Source of the DNA: JAWQFO01 sp033436665
GTDB lineage: Bacteria > Pseudomonadota > Alphaproteobacteria > Rhodobacterales > Rhodobacteraceae
NCBI RefSeq assembly: GCF_033436665.1
Contig: NZ_JAWQFO010000002.1
Location: 186,001-250,000, forward strand
Length of the DNA stretch: 64,000 bases
Direction of reading: 5' to 3'
The translations under genes and the position numbers were made by a program. The notes beneath the pieces are model-generated. The model was not told the DNA's origin. It saw only the letters and a program-made list of their open reading frames with translations, and made no database searches. Shown here in pieces: positions 42,057 through 50,894 of the stretch. Every line of letters begins with the position of its first letter. Positions within the stretch are counted from its first letter, which is position 1.

Positions 42057-42827
42057 ATGGATCTGCCGAGAAACGACTTCAAGGCGCGGCTGAAAAAGGG
42101 GCCGCATCTCGTGGGGATCTGGAACTCGATTCCCGGCAACACGGTGACTGAGATGCTCGCCGCGAGCGGCTTCGACTGGGTGCTCATCGACACCGAGCAT
42201 TCCCCCATCGAGACCGCTGAGCTGTTGCCGGCGCTTCAGGCCGTGGCCGGCTATCCCGGCACCTCGGCGGTCGTGCGGCCCTATGCCAACGACACCGTGC
42301 TGATCAAGCGCGTGCTCGACATGGGCGCGCAAACGCTGCTGCTGCCCTATGTCCAGACCCGCGCCGAAGCCGAGGCCGCGGTCTCGGCAATGCGCTACCC
42401 GCCGCAGGGCGTGCGCGGCGTCGCCGGGCTGACGCGGTCCAGCCGGTTCGGGAAGATACCGGGCTATGCCAAACGCGCGTCGGAGGAACTGTGCCTGATC
42501 GTGCAGGCCGAGACCGTTCAGGCGATCGAGAACCTCGAGGCGATCGCGACCGTGGACGGGGTCGACGCGGTGTTCATCGGGCCCTCCGATCTCAGCGCGA
42601 GCATGGGATACCCCGGCGAACCCGATCATCCGGAGGTGCAGGCGAAGATGGAAGGTGCCTATGCGACGCTCAAGTCCCTCGACGTGCCCTTCGGCATCCT
42701 GTCGCTGAACGAGGAGGTCTGCGCCCGCGCGATGGCGCAGGGCGCGGCCTTCACGGCGGTCGGCGTCGATGCGGCGCTGCTGGGTCGCAGTGTCGATGCG
42801 CTGCGCGCGCGATTCCCGGCCGGATGA
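42057..42827 (+). CDS. HpcH/HpaI-family class II pyruvate aldolase
   Basis: This 256-aa metal-dependent aldolase is of the HpcH/HpaI/GarL type. Motifs are LIDTEHSP near residue 43 (metal and base region), VRPYAND with the pyruvate-binding Arg, AETVQAIENLEAI with the metal Glu, and FIGPSDLSASMGYPG with the metal Asp. These enzymes cleave 2-keto-3-deoxy sugar acids or 4-hydroxy-2-oxo acids into pyruvate and an aldehyde. With the IlvD/Edd dehydratase nearby, a 2-keto-3-deoxyaldonate is the likely substrate. It starts 15 bp after the dehydrogenase and overlaps the isomerase gene. Confidence 0.9.
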   Translation: MDLPRNDFKARLKKGPHLVGIWNSIPGNTVTEMLAASGFDWVLIDTEHSPIETAELLPALQAVAGYPGTSAVVRPYANDTVLIKRVLDMGAQTLLLPYVQTRAEAEAAVSAMRYPPQGVRGVAGLTRSSRFGKIPGYAKRASEELCLIVQAETVQAIENLEAIATVDGVDAVFIGPSDLSASMGYPGEPDHPEVQAKMEGAYATLKSLDVPFGILSLNEEVCARAMAQGAAFTAVGVDAALLGRSVDALRARFPAG

Positions 42828-43591
42828 CCGCGCCGCGCTACTGGATCGGCACCAGCTGGAAAATGAACAAGCTGCGTGCCGAGGCCGAGCTTTTCACCGC
42901 GGCACTTGCGAATTCCGAAGTGACCCGAGATCCGCGCATCCAGCGCTTCGTGATCCCGCCCTTTCCGCTGCTGCGCGAGGTGCGCCAGAGACTCGGCGAC
43001 ACCTCGGTTATGGTCGGTGCGCAGAACATGCACTGGGCCGACGCGGGCGCCTGGACCGGAGAGGTCTCGCCGCCGATGCTGGTCGATTGCGGCATGGACA
43101 TCGTCGAACTGGGCCACTCGGAACGCCGCGCCCATTTCGGCGAGACCGACGAAACGGTGGGGCTGAAAGTCGAGGCGGCTGTGCGCCACGGGCTGGTGCC
43201 GCTGATCTGTATCGGCGAAAGCCTCGCCGCGCGTGAGGCCGGGCAGGCGCGGGGCGTGCTTGAGGCGCAGTTGCGTGGCGCGTTCGCGCGCCTGTCGGAG
43301 GATCAGACATCCGCGCCGATCCTTCTGGCCTATGAACCGGTCTGGGCGATTGGCGACGGCGGCGTGCCGGCGACGGCGGACTATGCCGATGAGCGCCATG
43401 CCGAGATCGCAGCGATCGCCAAAGAGCTTCTGGGGTCGCGCGTGCCTTGCCTTTACGGCGGGTCGGTGAATTCGCAGAACTGCGCCGAACTGATTCGCTG
43501 CCCTCATGTCGACGGGCTGTTCATCGGCCGTGCCGCCCGGGACGTCGAGGGTTACCTCGAAATTCTGTCGCGCTGTTCGGCGGTGATCTGA
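42824..43591 (+). CDS. TIM-barrel isomerase, erythrulose-phosphate isomerase (EryH/LerI)-like
   Basis: This 255-aa protein belongs to the triose-phosphate isomerase family. Catalytic K13 (GTSWKMN), H98 (ELGHSERR) and E171 (AYEPVWAIG) are present. Two features differ from glycolytic enzymes: the start reads TSWKMN instead of the usual GNWKMN, and loop 6 reads AIGDGGVPATADYAD instead of AIGTGK. The same variants occur in L-erythrulose-1-phosphate isomerases of erythritol/threitol pathways. Position beside a ketose kinase supports this reading. It overlaps the aldolase by 4 bp and converges on the kinase gene. A housekeeping TIM function cannot be excluded. Confidence 0.82.
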   Translation: MTAPRYWIGTSWKMNKLRAEAELFTAALANSEVTRDPRIQRFVIPPFPLLREVRQRLGDTSVMVGAQNMHWADAGAWTGEVSPPMLVDCGMDIVELGHSERRAHFGETDETVGLKVEAAVRHGLVPLICIGESLAAREAGQARGVLEAQLRGAFARLSEDQTSAPILLAYEPVWAIGDGGVPATADYADERHAEIAAIAKELLGSRVPCLYGGSVNSQNCAELIRCPHVDGLFIGRAARDVEGYLEILSRCSAVI

Positions 43592-43605
43592 GGGCAGGGA
43601 CGGGG

Positions 43606-45357
43606 CTAGAGACCGGCCTCGCGCGCTGCCGCGGCGAAAGCGCGGATCATGACGGCGGCGGATTCCGCCCCGGCGTCGACGTGGCCGACCGAGCGCGCGC
43701 CGAGTTTCTTCGACCGGCCGCGCCGGCTTTCCATATCGCGCGTGGCTTCGGCCCCATCCGCGGCACCCTCGGCTGCAGCCTCCAGGCACTCGGTGATGGT
43801 GCCGCCGTCCGAAAGCCGCGCCTTTGCCGCCTGGACCGCCGGACCCCAGGCGTCGACCATCGTCTTGTCGCCCGGCACGGCACCGCCACGATGCATGATG
43901 CCCGCGGACATGCCATCAAGCCAGGCCACCGTCGCGCCGGCATCGAGGTTGAGCCGGCCGGCCACCGCATCGCCGGCCGCCGAGAAGGCCGAGGCATAAA
44001 GCGGGCCCGCCGATGCGCCGACGGCGTCAAGAAAAGCCTGCGCCACGGTGCGGCATGTCTCGGCCGGCGGTGTCTGCGCGTCGGTGTTGTCCAGCGCCCC
44101 GAGAACCGCCTTCCAGCCGATCTCCATCGTCACGCCGTGGTCGCCGTCGCCGATGGCCCCGTCGAGTTCGCTCAGCCGGTCGCGCTCGGCAAAAATCGCC
44201 TCGGCCGCCGCTTCGAGCATCGTCCGGAAGATCGCGGGCGTCAGCGCGCCGTCGGTCATCAGCGCCGACCGGTCCGCTGACACCGCGGTCTGCGTTCCAG
44301 CCGTCGCGCGATGCGTGCGGGGGCCGGCGGATGCGACGTCGGACGCGCCGACGCGCAAGGCCGGGGTCTCGCAGGGATGGTCGAGCCATCTCTGAAGCTC
44401 CGGGTCAAGTTTCATCAGGGTGATCGACGCACCACCCATCTCGAGCGAGGTGCAATATTCGCCGACCCAGCTATGGTGGATTTCGACTTCCCGCTCCGCA
44501 AGCGTCTCGGCCAGACGGCGATGCAACAGGTAAAGCTCCAACAGCGTGGTCGAGCCCAGCCCGTTGACCAGCACCGCCACCTTGTCTCCGGCAGCGAGAG
44601 CCAGTTCCTCGAGGATCGGCGCCAGCAGCCGGTCGGTCACCGCGTCGGCGCTCTCTGCGGCGATGCGTTCGACGCCGGGCTCGCCGTGAATGCCCATGCC
44701 GATTTCCATTTCGCCGACGGGGATGTCGAAGTTGGCCTTGCCGGTCTGCGGCATCGAGCAGGGCGAAAGCGCCACGCCCATCGTGCGGGTGGCGTCGTTG
44801 GCGCGTTTCGCCGCCGCTTCGACTGCCTCCAGCGACAGCCCCAGATCGGCCGCGGCCCCGGCCACCTTGAAGACGAAAAAGTCACCGGCAATGCCGCGCC
44901 GTTCTTCGCTTTTCTCCAAAGGGGCCGAGGCGATGTCGTCGGTTACCACGAAGCTGCGCGCGGTGATCCCTTCCGTGCCGAGACCTTCCTCGGCCATGCC
45001 GAAGTTCATCACGTCGCCGGTATAGTTGCCGTAAAGAAAAAGCACGCCCGCGCCGCCGTCCGCGGCCCGGCCCGCATCCATGATCTGCGTCGGCGAGGGC
45101 GAGGCGAAGATGTTGCCGAGGGGCGCGGCATCCGCGAGACCGCGCCCGACATAGCCCGCGAAGGCCGGTTCGTGTCCCGAGCCGCCGCCGACGACGATGC
45201 CGACCTTGCCGTCGCGCGGACCGTTGCGGGCGACGATGGCGCGCCCGGTCTCGCCTTCGACGGTCAAGAGATGCGGATGCGCAGACACCATGCCGGCGAT
45301 CAGTTCCTCGATCAGCGCCTCGGGGTCGTTGATCAGTTTGCGCTGTGTTTCGGCCAT
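43606..45357 (-). CDS. DhaK-DhaL fused ketose kinase (dihydroxyacetone or erythrulose kinase)
   Basis: This 583-aa ATP-dependent kinase phosphorylates a short ketose. The DhaK half (1-330) has GGGSGHEPAFAGYVG and the His224 in GMGIHGEPGVER that binds the ketone covalently. The DhaL half (about 375-583) has LDGAIGDGDHGVTM with the Mg-binding Asp residues and GASAGPLYASAF. The fused form covers dihydroxyacetone kinase, L-erythrulose kinase LerK and apulose kinases; sequence alone cannot separate them. Together with the EryH/LerI-like isomerase, erythrulose is the best guess. It is divergent from the FAH gene across 155 bp. Confidence 0.88.
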   Translation of the reverse strand: MAETQRKLINDPEALIEELIAGMVSAHPHLLTVEGETGRAIVARNGPRDGKVGIVVGGGSGHEPAFAGYVGRGLADAAPLGNIFASPSPTQIMDAGRAADGGAGVLFLYGNYTGDVMNFGMAEEGLGTEGITARSFVVTDDIASAPLEKSEERRGIAGDFFVFKVAGAAADLGLSLEAVEAAAKRANDATRTMGVALSPCSMPQTGKANFDIPVGEMEIGMGIHGEPGVERIAAESADAVTDRLLAPILEELALAAGDKVAVLVNGLGSTTLLELYLLHRRLAETLAEREVEIHHSWVGEYCTSLEMGGASITLMKLDPELQRWLDHPCETPALRVGASDVASAGPRTHRATAGTQTAVSADRSALMTDGALTPAIFRTMLEAAAEAIFAERDRLSELDGAIGDGDHGVTMEIGWKAVLGALDNTDAQTPPAETCRTVAQAFLDAVGASAGPLYASAFSAAGDAVAGRLNLDAGATVAWLDGMSAGIMHRGGAVPGDKTMVDAWGPAVQAAKARLSDGGTITECLEAAAEGAADGAEATRDMESRRGRSKKLGARSVGHVDAGAESAAVMIRAFAAAAREAGL

Positions 45358-45512
45358 ATGTTCCCCCCCGTGGTGTGCTGCACGGGAAAGCCTAGCAACC
45401 GTCCCTTGCCCTTGCCAGAGGCAAACACCGCGACGGCATTTGGGGCTTGAGGTCGCCGCCGCCTTGCTGATCTATGTCACCGGGGCGACAGAGCAGGGGG
45501 AGATCGCGACAG

Positions 45513-46685
45513 ATGACACCGGAGACAGCAAACCCGGGCGCCGAGGATATCCTGCCGGATGATCCCGGCGCGCTACTGGTCGGGCGGGTCTGGTCCGAGA
45601 CCGAGGGCGGACCCTGCCCGGTGCTGGTGCGCGACGGCGCGGTGCTGAACCTTTCGGGTCTCGCGCCGACGGTGTCGGGACTTTTCGAGCTCGACAATCT
45701 GGCGGACCGACTGTCAGGCGACTTTCCGGCCCTCGGCCCGCTTGACGGATACCTCGATGCAGGCGGCGGGCGCGGCAAGCTGGGCAGCCTTCTGGCGCCC
45801 TGCGACCTTCAGGCGGTAAAGGCGGCCGGGGTGACATTCGCGGGCTCGATGATCGAGCGCGTGATCGAAGAACGTGCCAAGGGCGATCCGGCAAAAGCCG
45901 ACGCGCTGCGCCGCGAGATCGCCGAGGTTCTGGGCGGAAGCCTGCGCGGCGTCGTGCCGGGATCGGACAAGGCCGCCGCCGCCAAGACGCGCCTGCAGGA
46001 ACTCGGGCTCTGGTCGCAGTACCTTGAGGTCGGGATCGGTCCCGATGCCGAGGTCTTCACCAAGTGCCAGCCGATGGCGGCGGTGGGCTGCGGCGCGGAC
46101 ATCGGGGTGCATTCCGCCTCGAAGTGGAACAACCCCGAGCCTGAAGTTGTGCTTGCCGTGAATTCGCGCGGCGAGATCCTCGGCGCGACCTTGGGCAACG
46201 ACGTGAACCTGCGCGACGTCGAGGGCCGTTCCGCCCTGCTGCTCGGCAAGGCCAAGGACAACAACGGCTCGGCGGCGATCGGTCCGTTCATCCGGCTTTT
46301 CGACGACGGTTTCACGCTCGATACCGCCTCCGCACTGACTGTCGCGCTTGACATTCGCGGGGCCGACGACGGGTTCGAGCTGTCGGACGTGTCGCACATG
46401 ACCGAGATCTCGCGCGCGCCGGCGGATATCGCGGCACAGACCTGCAACGCGAGCCATCATTACCCCGACGGGTTCGTCCTGTTTCTCGGGACCATGTTCG
46501 CGCCGACCAAGGACCGCGATGCGCCGGGGCAGGGTTTTACCCACCACGACGGCGACGTTGTCGCGATCTCGACGGCGCCGCTCGGACGGCTGGTCAACAC
46601 GGTGCGCGCCTGCGACGCGATCCCGCCCTGGACCTTCGGAAGCCGCGCGTTGATGGAAAACCTGGCCGGACGGGGACTGCTATGA
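45513..46685 (+). CDS. AraD1-type fumarylacetoacetate hydrolase family protein
   Basis: This 390-aa protein has the FAH fold. Metal-binding blocks are EVFTKCQPMAAVGCGADIGVH, NPEPEVVLAVNSRG and GNDVNLRDVEGRSALLL. The long form with this N-terminus is the 'AraD1' type that accompanies IlvD/Edd sugar-acid dehydratases and processes 2-keto-3-deoxy or diketo intermediates. The ATG at 45513 has GGGGGAG 10 bp upstream; an earlier ATG at 45474 has none. The stop overlaps the dehydratase start by 4 bp, so they work as a pair. Confidence 0.88.
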   Translation: MTPETANPGAEDILPDDPGALLVGRVWSETEGGPCPVLVRDGAVLNLSGLAPTVSGLFELDNLADRLSGDFPALGPLDGYLDAGGGRGKLGSLLAPCDLQAVKAAGVTFAGSMIERVIEERAKGDPAKADALRREIAEVLGGSLRGVVPGSDKAAAAKTRLQELGLWSQYLEVGIGPDAEVFTKCQPMAAVGCGADIGVHSASKWNNPEPEVVLAVNSRGEILGATLGNDVNLRDVEGRSALLLGKAKDNNGSAAIGPFIRLFDDGFTLDTASALTVALDIRGADDGFELSDVSHMTEISRAPADIAAQTCNASHHYPDGFVLFLGTMFAPTKDRDAPGQGFTHHDGDVVAISTAPLGRLVNTVRACDAIPPWTFGSRALMENLAGRGLL

Positions 46686-48454
46686 CCGAGAAGAGACGCC
46701 TGCGCAGCCAGGACTGGTTCGACAACCCCGACCACGCCGACATGACCGCGCTCTACATGGAGCGGTTCATGAACTACGGGCTGACGCCGGAAGAGCTGCG
46801 CTCGGGCCGTCCGATCATCGGCATCGCGCAATCGGGCAGCGACCTGTCGCCCTGCAACCGGCATCACCTCGACCTTGCCAAGCGCACCCGCGAAGGCATC
46901 CGCGATGCCGGCGGGATCCCGATGGAATTTCCCTCGCACCCGATCTTCGAGAACTGCCGACGCCCGACCGCGGCGCTCGACCGCAACCTCGCCTATCTCG
47001 GGCTGGTGGAGATCCTGCACGCCTACCCGATCGACGGGGTGGTGCTGACCACGGGATGCGACAAGACCACGCCGGCGGCGATCATGGCCGCGGCGACTGT
47101 CGACATCCCGGCCATCGTGCTGTCGGGCGGGCCGATGCTCGACGGGCATCACGAGGGGCAACTCGCGGGCTCGGGCATGGCGATCTGGAAAGGGCGCAAG
47201 GCCTATGCCGCGGGCGAGATCGACAAGGAGGAATTCCTGCAGCAGGCGCTCAGCTCGGCCCCCTCGGTCGGGCATTGCAACACCATGGGCACCGCCTCGA
47301 CGATGAATGGTCTCGCCGAGGCGCTGGGGCTGTCGCTGACGGGGTGTGCGGCGATCCCCGGAGCCTACCGCGAGAGGCACCAGATGGCCTATCGCACAGG
47401 GCGCCGCGCGGTCGAGATCGTTCACGAGGATCTGCGCCCGTCGAAAATCCTGACCCGTGACGCGTTCCTCAACGCAGTGCGGGTCAACTCGGCCATCGGC
47501 GGCTCGACCAACGCGCAGCCGCATCTGACGGCGATGGCGCAACATGCCGGGGTCACGCTGCAGCGTGAGGACTGGCAGGTCCACGGTTACGACATTCCGC
47601 TGCTCGCCGACGTGCAGCCCGCCGGCAAGTGGCTGTGCGAGGCCTATCACCGCGCCGGCGGCGTGCCCGCGATCATGTGGGAGTTGCTGCAGGCCGGCAA
47701 GCTCGACGGCGATTGCCTGACGATCACCGGCCGCAGTATGGCCGACAACCTCGAGGGGCGCGAGGCGCGCGACCGGGATGTGATTCGGCGCTACGACAAC
47801 CCGATGATGGAGCGTGCGGGATTCCGGGTGCTGTCCGGTAATCTCTTCGACTTCGCGATCATGAAGACCTCGGTGATATCGGAAACTTTCCGCAAGCGCT
47901 ATCTGTCCGAACCGGGACGTGAGAACGTCTTTCGCGCGCGCGCCGTGGTCTTTGACGGGTCCGAGGACTATCACGCGCGGATCAACGACCCCGACCTCGA
48001 CGTCGATGCCGACAGCATCCTCGTGATCCGCGGCTCCGGCCCGTTGGGATGGCCGGGATCGGCCGAAGTGGTCAACATGCAACCGCCCGACAGGCTGCTG
48101 AAACAGGGCATCGCGAGCCTTCCGACGCTGGGCGACGGGCGCCAGTCGGGCACGTCCGACAGCCCCTCGATCGTGCATGCCTCGCCAGAAAGTGCCGCCG
48201 GTGGCGGTCTTGCGTGGCTGCGCACCGGAGACATGATCGAGATCGACCTCAACGAAGGCACCTGCAATGCGCTGGTGGACGCGGCCGAGATCGAGGCGCG
48301 CAAGGCACAAGGCGCACCCGAGACGCCAGAGGACCGCACGCCCTGGCAGCGCATCTACCGTGCCGAGGCAGGACAGCTTGCCGACGGGGCGACGATGAAA
48401 TCCGCCGAGGGGTTCCACCGCATTGCCGCGAAGCTGCCACGCCACAACCACTGA
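46682..48454 (+). CDS. IlvD/Edd-family sugar-acid dehydratase (L-arabinonate dehydratase-like)
   Basis: This 590-aa Fe-S enzyme dehydrates an aldonate to a 2-keto-3-deoxyaldonate. Cluster-binding cysteines are in SDLSPCNRHH near residue 59, LTTGCDKTTPA near 127 and VGHCNTMGTAST near 199. The active-site serine region is at GSGPLGWPGSAEVVNM. The SPCNRHH variant and the N-terminal segment FDNPDHADMTALYMERFMN are those of L-arabinonate/D-xylonate dehydratases, not of branched-chain IlvD. The substrate remains inferred. It overlaps the AraD1 gene by 4 bp and ends the block. Confidence 0.92.
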   Translation: MTEKRRLRSQDWFDNPDHADMTALYMERFMNYGLTPEELRSGRPIIGIAQSGSDLSPCNRHHLDLAKRTREGIRDAGGIPMEFPSHPIFENCRRPTAALDRNLAYLGLVEILHAYPIDGVVLTTGCDKTTPAAIMAAATVDIPAIVLSGGPMLDGHHEGQLAGSGMAIWKGRKAYAAGEIDKEEFLQQALSSAPSVGHCNTMGTASTMNGLAEALGLSLTGCAAIPGAYRERHQMAYRTGRRAVEIVHEDLRPSKILTRDAFLNAVRVNSAIGGSTNAQPHLTAMAQHAGVTLQREDWQVHGYDIPLLADVQPAGKWLCEAYHRAGGVPAIMWELLQAGKLDGDCLTITGRSMADNLEGREARDRDVIRRYDNPMMERAGFRVLSGNLFDFAIMKTSVISETFRKRYLSEPGRENVFRARAVVFDGSEDYHARINDPDLDVDADSILVIRGSGPLGWPGSAEVVNMQPPDRLLKQGIASLPTLGDGRQSGTSDSPSIVHASPESAAGGGLAWLRTGDMIEIDLNEGTCNALVDAAEIEARKAQGAPETPEDRTPWQRIYRAEAGQLADGATMKSAEGFHRIAAKLPRHNH

Positions 48455-48520
48455 GCGGGCCAGCGCCCTGTTTGCCACGGCACCCGCTCGGGAACAACCT
48501 CGATTTGCGAGGAGGAGGCG

Positions 48521-49108
48521 ATGGGCCAGCCGGACCGCCGCTGCGGGATCTATTTCGACAAGCTCGAGCGCTGGCAGGATGTGGCGCGGGCCCTGCGTGG
48601 CGTCTTGCTCGACAGCCCGCTTGACGAAGCCTTCAAGTGGCGCAGTCCGGTCTACACGCTGGGAAAGGCCAATGTCTGCAACATCGGTGTCGCAAAGCCC
48701 TATTGCGCCATCGGCTTCTTCAAGGGCGTACTGATGCAGGACCCGGAGGGCCTTCTGGTCGCCCCCGGGGCGAACTCACGGGTGATCCGCATGGCGAAGT
48801 TCACCACCGCCGAAGAGGTCGCTGCGCAGTCCGGAACCCTCGGTCACCTGATCGCCGAGGCGGTGCGATTGGAAGAGGTGGGCGCGAAGATCGACCTGCC
48901 GAAGGACGACTTCTCCTACCCGGACGAATTGCGGCAGCAGATGGCGCAGGACGCCGAGCTAAAACGCGCCTTCGAGGCGCTGACCCCGGGCCGACAGCGC
49001 GGCTGGGTGCTGCATTTCGCGCAGCCGAAACAGTCCAAGACGCGCCTGTCGCGGATCGAAAAGGCCCGCGGCAGGATCCTCGACGGCAAAGGCATGCACG
49101 ACCGATGA
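48521..49108 (+). CDS. YdeI/OmdA-family DUF1801 protein
   Basis: This 195-aa cytoplasmic protein has an N-terminal DUF1801 domain (KLERWQDVARALRGVLLDSPLDEAFKWRSPVYTL) and a C-terminal bacteriocin-protection YdeI/OmdA helix region (FEALTPGRQRGWVLHFAQPKQSKTRLSRIEKARGRI). No enzymatic motif is visible; in Bacillus and enterobacteria the family has been linked loosely to peptide resistance. A GAGGAGG site precedes the ATG. It lies 66 bp after the dehydratase and ends 3 bp from the convergent BKACE gene. It is probably independent of the sugar cluster. Confidence 0.8.
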   Translation: MGQPDRRCGIYFDKLERWQDVARALRGVLLDSPLDEAFKWRSPVYTLGKANVCNIGVAKPYCAIGFFKGVLMQDPEGLLVAPGANSRVIRMAKFTTAEEVAAQSGTLGHLIAEAVRLEEVGAKIDLPKDDFSYPDELRQQMAQDAELKRAFEALTPGRQRGWVLHFAQPKQSKTRLSRIEKARGRILDGKGMHDR

Positions 49109-49111
49109 GTC

Positions 49112-50047
49112 TCAGAACGCGACCGTGTCTCCACCCTTGAGCGACAGGATCTCGCGCGCCTCGTCCGGCGTTGCAGCCGCCAGTCCCAGCCCCTCGATGA
49201 TCTGCCGCACCTTGCGCACCTGCACGGCGTTCGAGGTCGCGAGCGTGCCCTTGCCGGCCCAGATGCTGTCTTCCAGCCCGACACGCACATTGCCGCCAAG
49301 GGCGGCCGCCTGCGCCGCGATGCGGAACTGGTTCGAGCCCGCGCCCAGCACCGACCAGCGGTAGTCGTCGCCGAACAGCCGGTCCGCCGTGCGCTTCATG
49401 TGCAGCACGTCCTCGGGGTGTGGCCCGATCCCGCCCAGAAGACCGAAGACAGATTGCACGAAGAACGGCGGCTTCACGAGCCCACGGTCGGCGAAATGCG
49501 CAAGATTGTAGAGGTGCGAGATGTCGTAGCACTCGAACTCGAACCTTGTGCCGTGGCCGTAGCAGGTTTCGAGAACATACGCGATGTCCTTGAACGAGTT
49601 GCGGAACACCAGATCGCGCGATCCTTCGAGGTGATCGCGCTCCCAGTCATGCTTGAAATCCTTGTACTTCTCCAGCAGCGGAAAGAGCCCGAAGTTCATC
49701 GAACCCATATTGAGCGAGGCGACCTCGGGCTGGAACTGCGCGGCGGGGCGCACGCGCTCCTTGACGCTCATGTAGGGGCTGCCGCCGGTGGTGATGTTCA
49801 CCACCGCGTTCGTGCCCTGCTTGATGCGCGGCAGGAAACGCGCGAATCCCTCAGGCGTCTGGTCGGGCTTGCCGGTCTCGGGATCGCGGGCATGTAGGTG
49901 CAAGATCGCCGCTCCGGCCTCGGCCGCCGCAATCGCCTCGGCGGCGATCTCGTCCGGTGTCACCGGCAGGTGCGGCGTCATCGAGGGCGTGTGGATCGAC
50001 CCTGTGATCGCGCAGGTGATGATGACCTTGCCGTTCTGTCCGCCCAT
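49112..50047 (-). CDS. beta-keto acid cleavage enzyme (BKACE, DUF849)
   Basis: This 311-aa zinc enzyme of the Kce/BKACE family cleaves a beta-keto acid with acetyl-CoA to acetoacetate and a CoA ester. Zinc His ligands are in AAILHLHARDPETG near residue 50, and NITTGGSPYMSV, ASLNMGSMNFG and VGLEDSIWAGKG complete the family core. The member known from carnitine and lysine breakdown acts on dehydrocarnitine or 3-keto-5-aminohexanoate; the substrate here is open. GGAGG precedes the ATG at 50047. No acyl-CoA or carnitine dehydrogenase lies next to it. Confidence 0.92.
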   Translation of the reverse strand: MGGQNGKVIITCAITGSIHTPSMTPHLPVTPDEIAAEAIAAAEAGAAILHLHARDPETGKPDQTPEGFARFLPRIKQGTNAVVNITTGGSPYMSVKERVRPAAQFQPEVASLNMGSMNFGLFPLLEKYKDFKHDWERDHLEGSRDLVFRNSFKDIAYVLETCYGHGTRFEFECYDISHLYNLAHFADRGLVKPPFFVQSVFGLLGGIGPHPEDVLHMKRTADRLFGDDYRWSVLGAGSNQFRIAAQAAALGGNVRVGLEDSIWAGKGTLATSNAVQVRKVRQIIEGLGLAAATPDEAREILSLKGGDTVAF

Positions 50048-50166
50048 GTCCCGTCCTCCTGTCGCGCCACCTTCCGCGATAGAGGCGACAATGCCAATCC
50101 CGGGCTCTTGCACTCGGGGACGCGCCGATGAAACCTTGCGGCGAATGTGGCGGGATGCGGGGCGAC

Positions 50167-50766
50167 ATGACGCGAAATGGCAATGACCGTGCGATGGAAC
50201 GCGCGCTATATGAGGCGCTGCGCGGCGATGCCTTCTATGCTTCACTCGAAGCCGCCGCGGAGGATCCGGCGCGCGCGCACGAGGCGATGCTGGACTATTA
50301 CACACTGTCGCTCGATGAGGCGCGCGGCTTCGGTCGGCTGGTGACCCTGCCACCGCCCGATGCCGGAGCCGCGCTGTGGTTTCCGCCGCTCGCGGATGAT
50401 CGTGCGAGGGCCAAGGCTGAGGCGAAGCGTCGGGCCTTGGCAAAGGCGATGGGCGACGCGCCATTGCGGCTCTACGACGCGATCAACGCCTCGATGGCGC
50501 GCACCACGTCGACCGTCACCGAGCCGACCGATTGGTACTTGTCGATCCTTGGGGTCGACCCGGCGCAGCAAGGCCGCGGACTTGGGGCCGGTCTGCTGCG
50601 TCCGGTTCTGGAAGAGACGGACAGGGCAGGGGTGGCGACATATCTCGAAACCTTCACGCCACGAAACGAACCGTTCTACGAGCGTCTTGGTTACCGCTGC
50701 GCGGGGCGATTCGACGAGGCGGTTACAGGGGCGAGTTACGCCGTGATGCGTCGGCTCGCCGCGTAG
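50167..50766 (+). CDS. GNAT-family N-acetyltransferase
   Basis: This protein of about 199 aa has the acetyl-CoA site VDPAQQGRGLGAGLLRPVL (about 132-150) and ends LETFTPRNEPFYERLGYRCAGRF, typical of GNAT enzymes acting on small molecules. The long N-terminal half before the core is helical and less conserved. Two ATG starts are possible, 50128 and 50167; 50167 is used because the extra 13 residues (Cys/Gly-rich) do not look like GNAT N-termini. Substrate unknown. Confidence 0.78.
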   Translation: MTRNGNDRAMERALYEALRGDAFYASLEAAAEDPARAHEAMLDYYTLSLDEARGFGRLVTLPPPDAGAALWFPPLADDRARAKAEAKRRALAKAMGDAPLRLYDAINASMARTTSTVTEPTDWYLSILGVDPAQQGRGLGAGLLRPVLEETDRAGVATYLETFTPRNEPFYERLGYRCAGRFDEAVTGASYAVMRRLAA

Positions 50767-50894
50767 CAGGGCCTCCAGGACACGCGAACATTCCGGACCG
50801 GGCGGCGTCTGCGGCCCCGGCTTGCATGGCGGATGGACATGCTCTAGGTCCGAAGCCGTGATGATCCGCGGTGCCGGATCGCCCGGATGACCAG

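Noticed and set aside
42824..43591. Calling the isomerase plain glycolytic tpiA
   Set aside because: The TSWKMN start and the loop 6 variant, together with the catabolic neighbours, fit the erythrulose-phosphate type better. Left open as an alternative.
46460..48478. Minus-strand frame of about 670 codons opposite the IlvD/Edd dehydratase
   Set aside because: Shadow of the dehydratase; no family motif, and codon use is that of an antisense frame.
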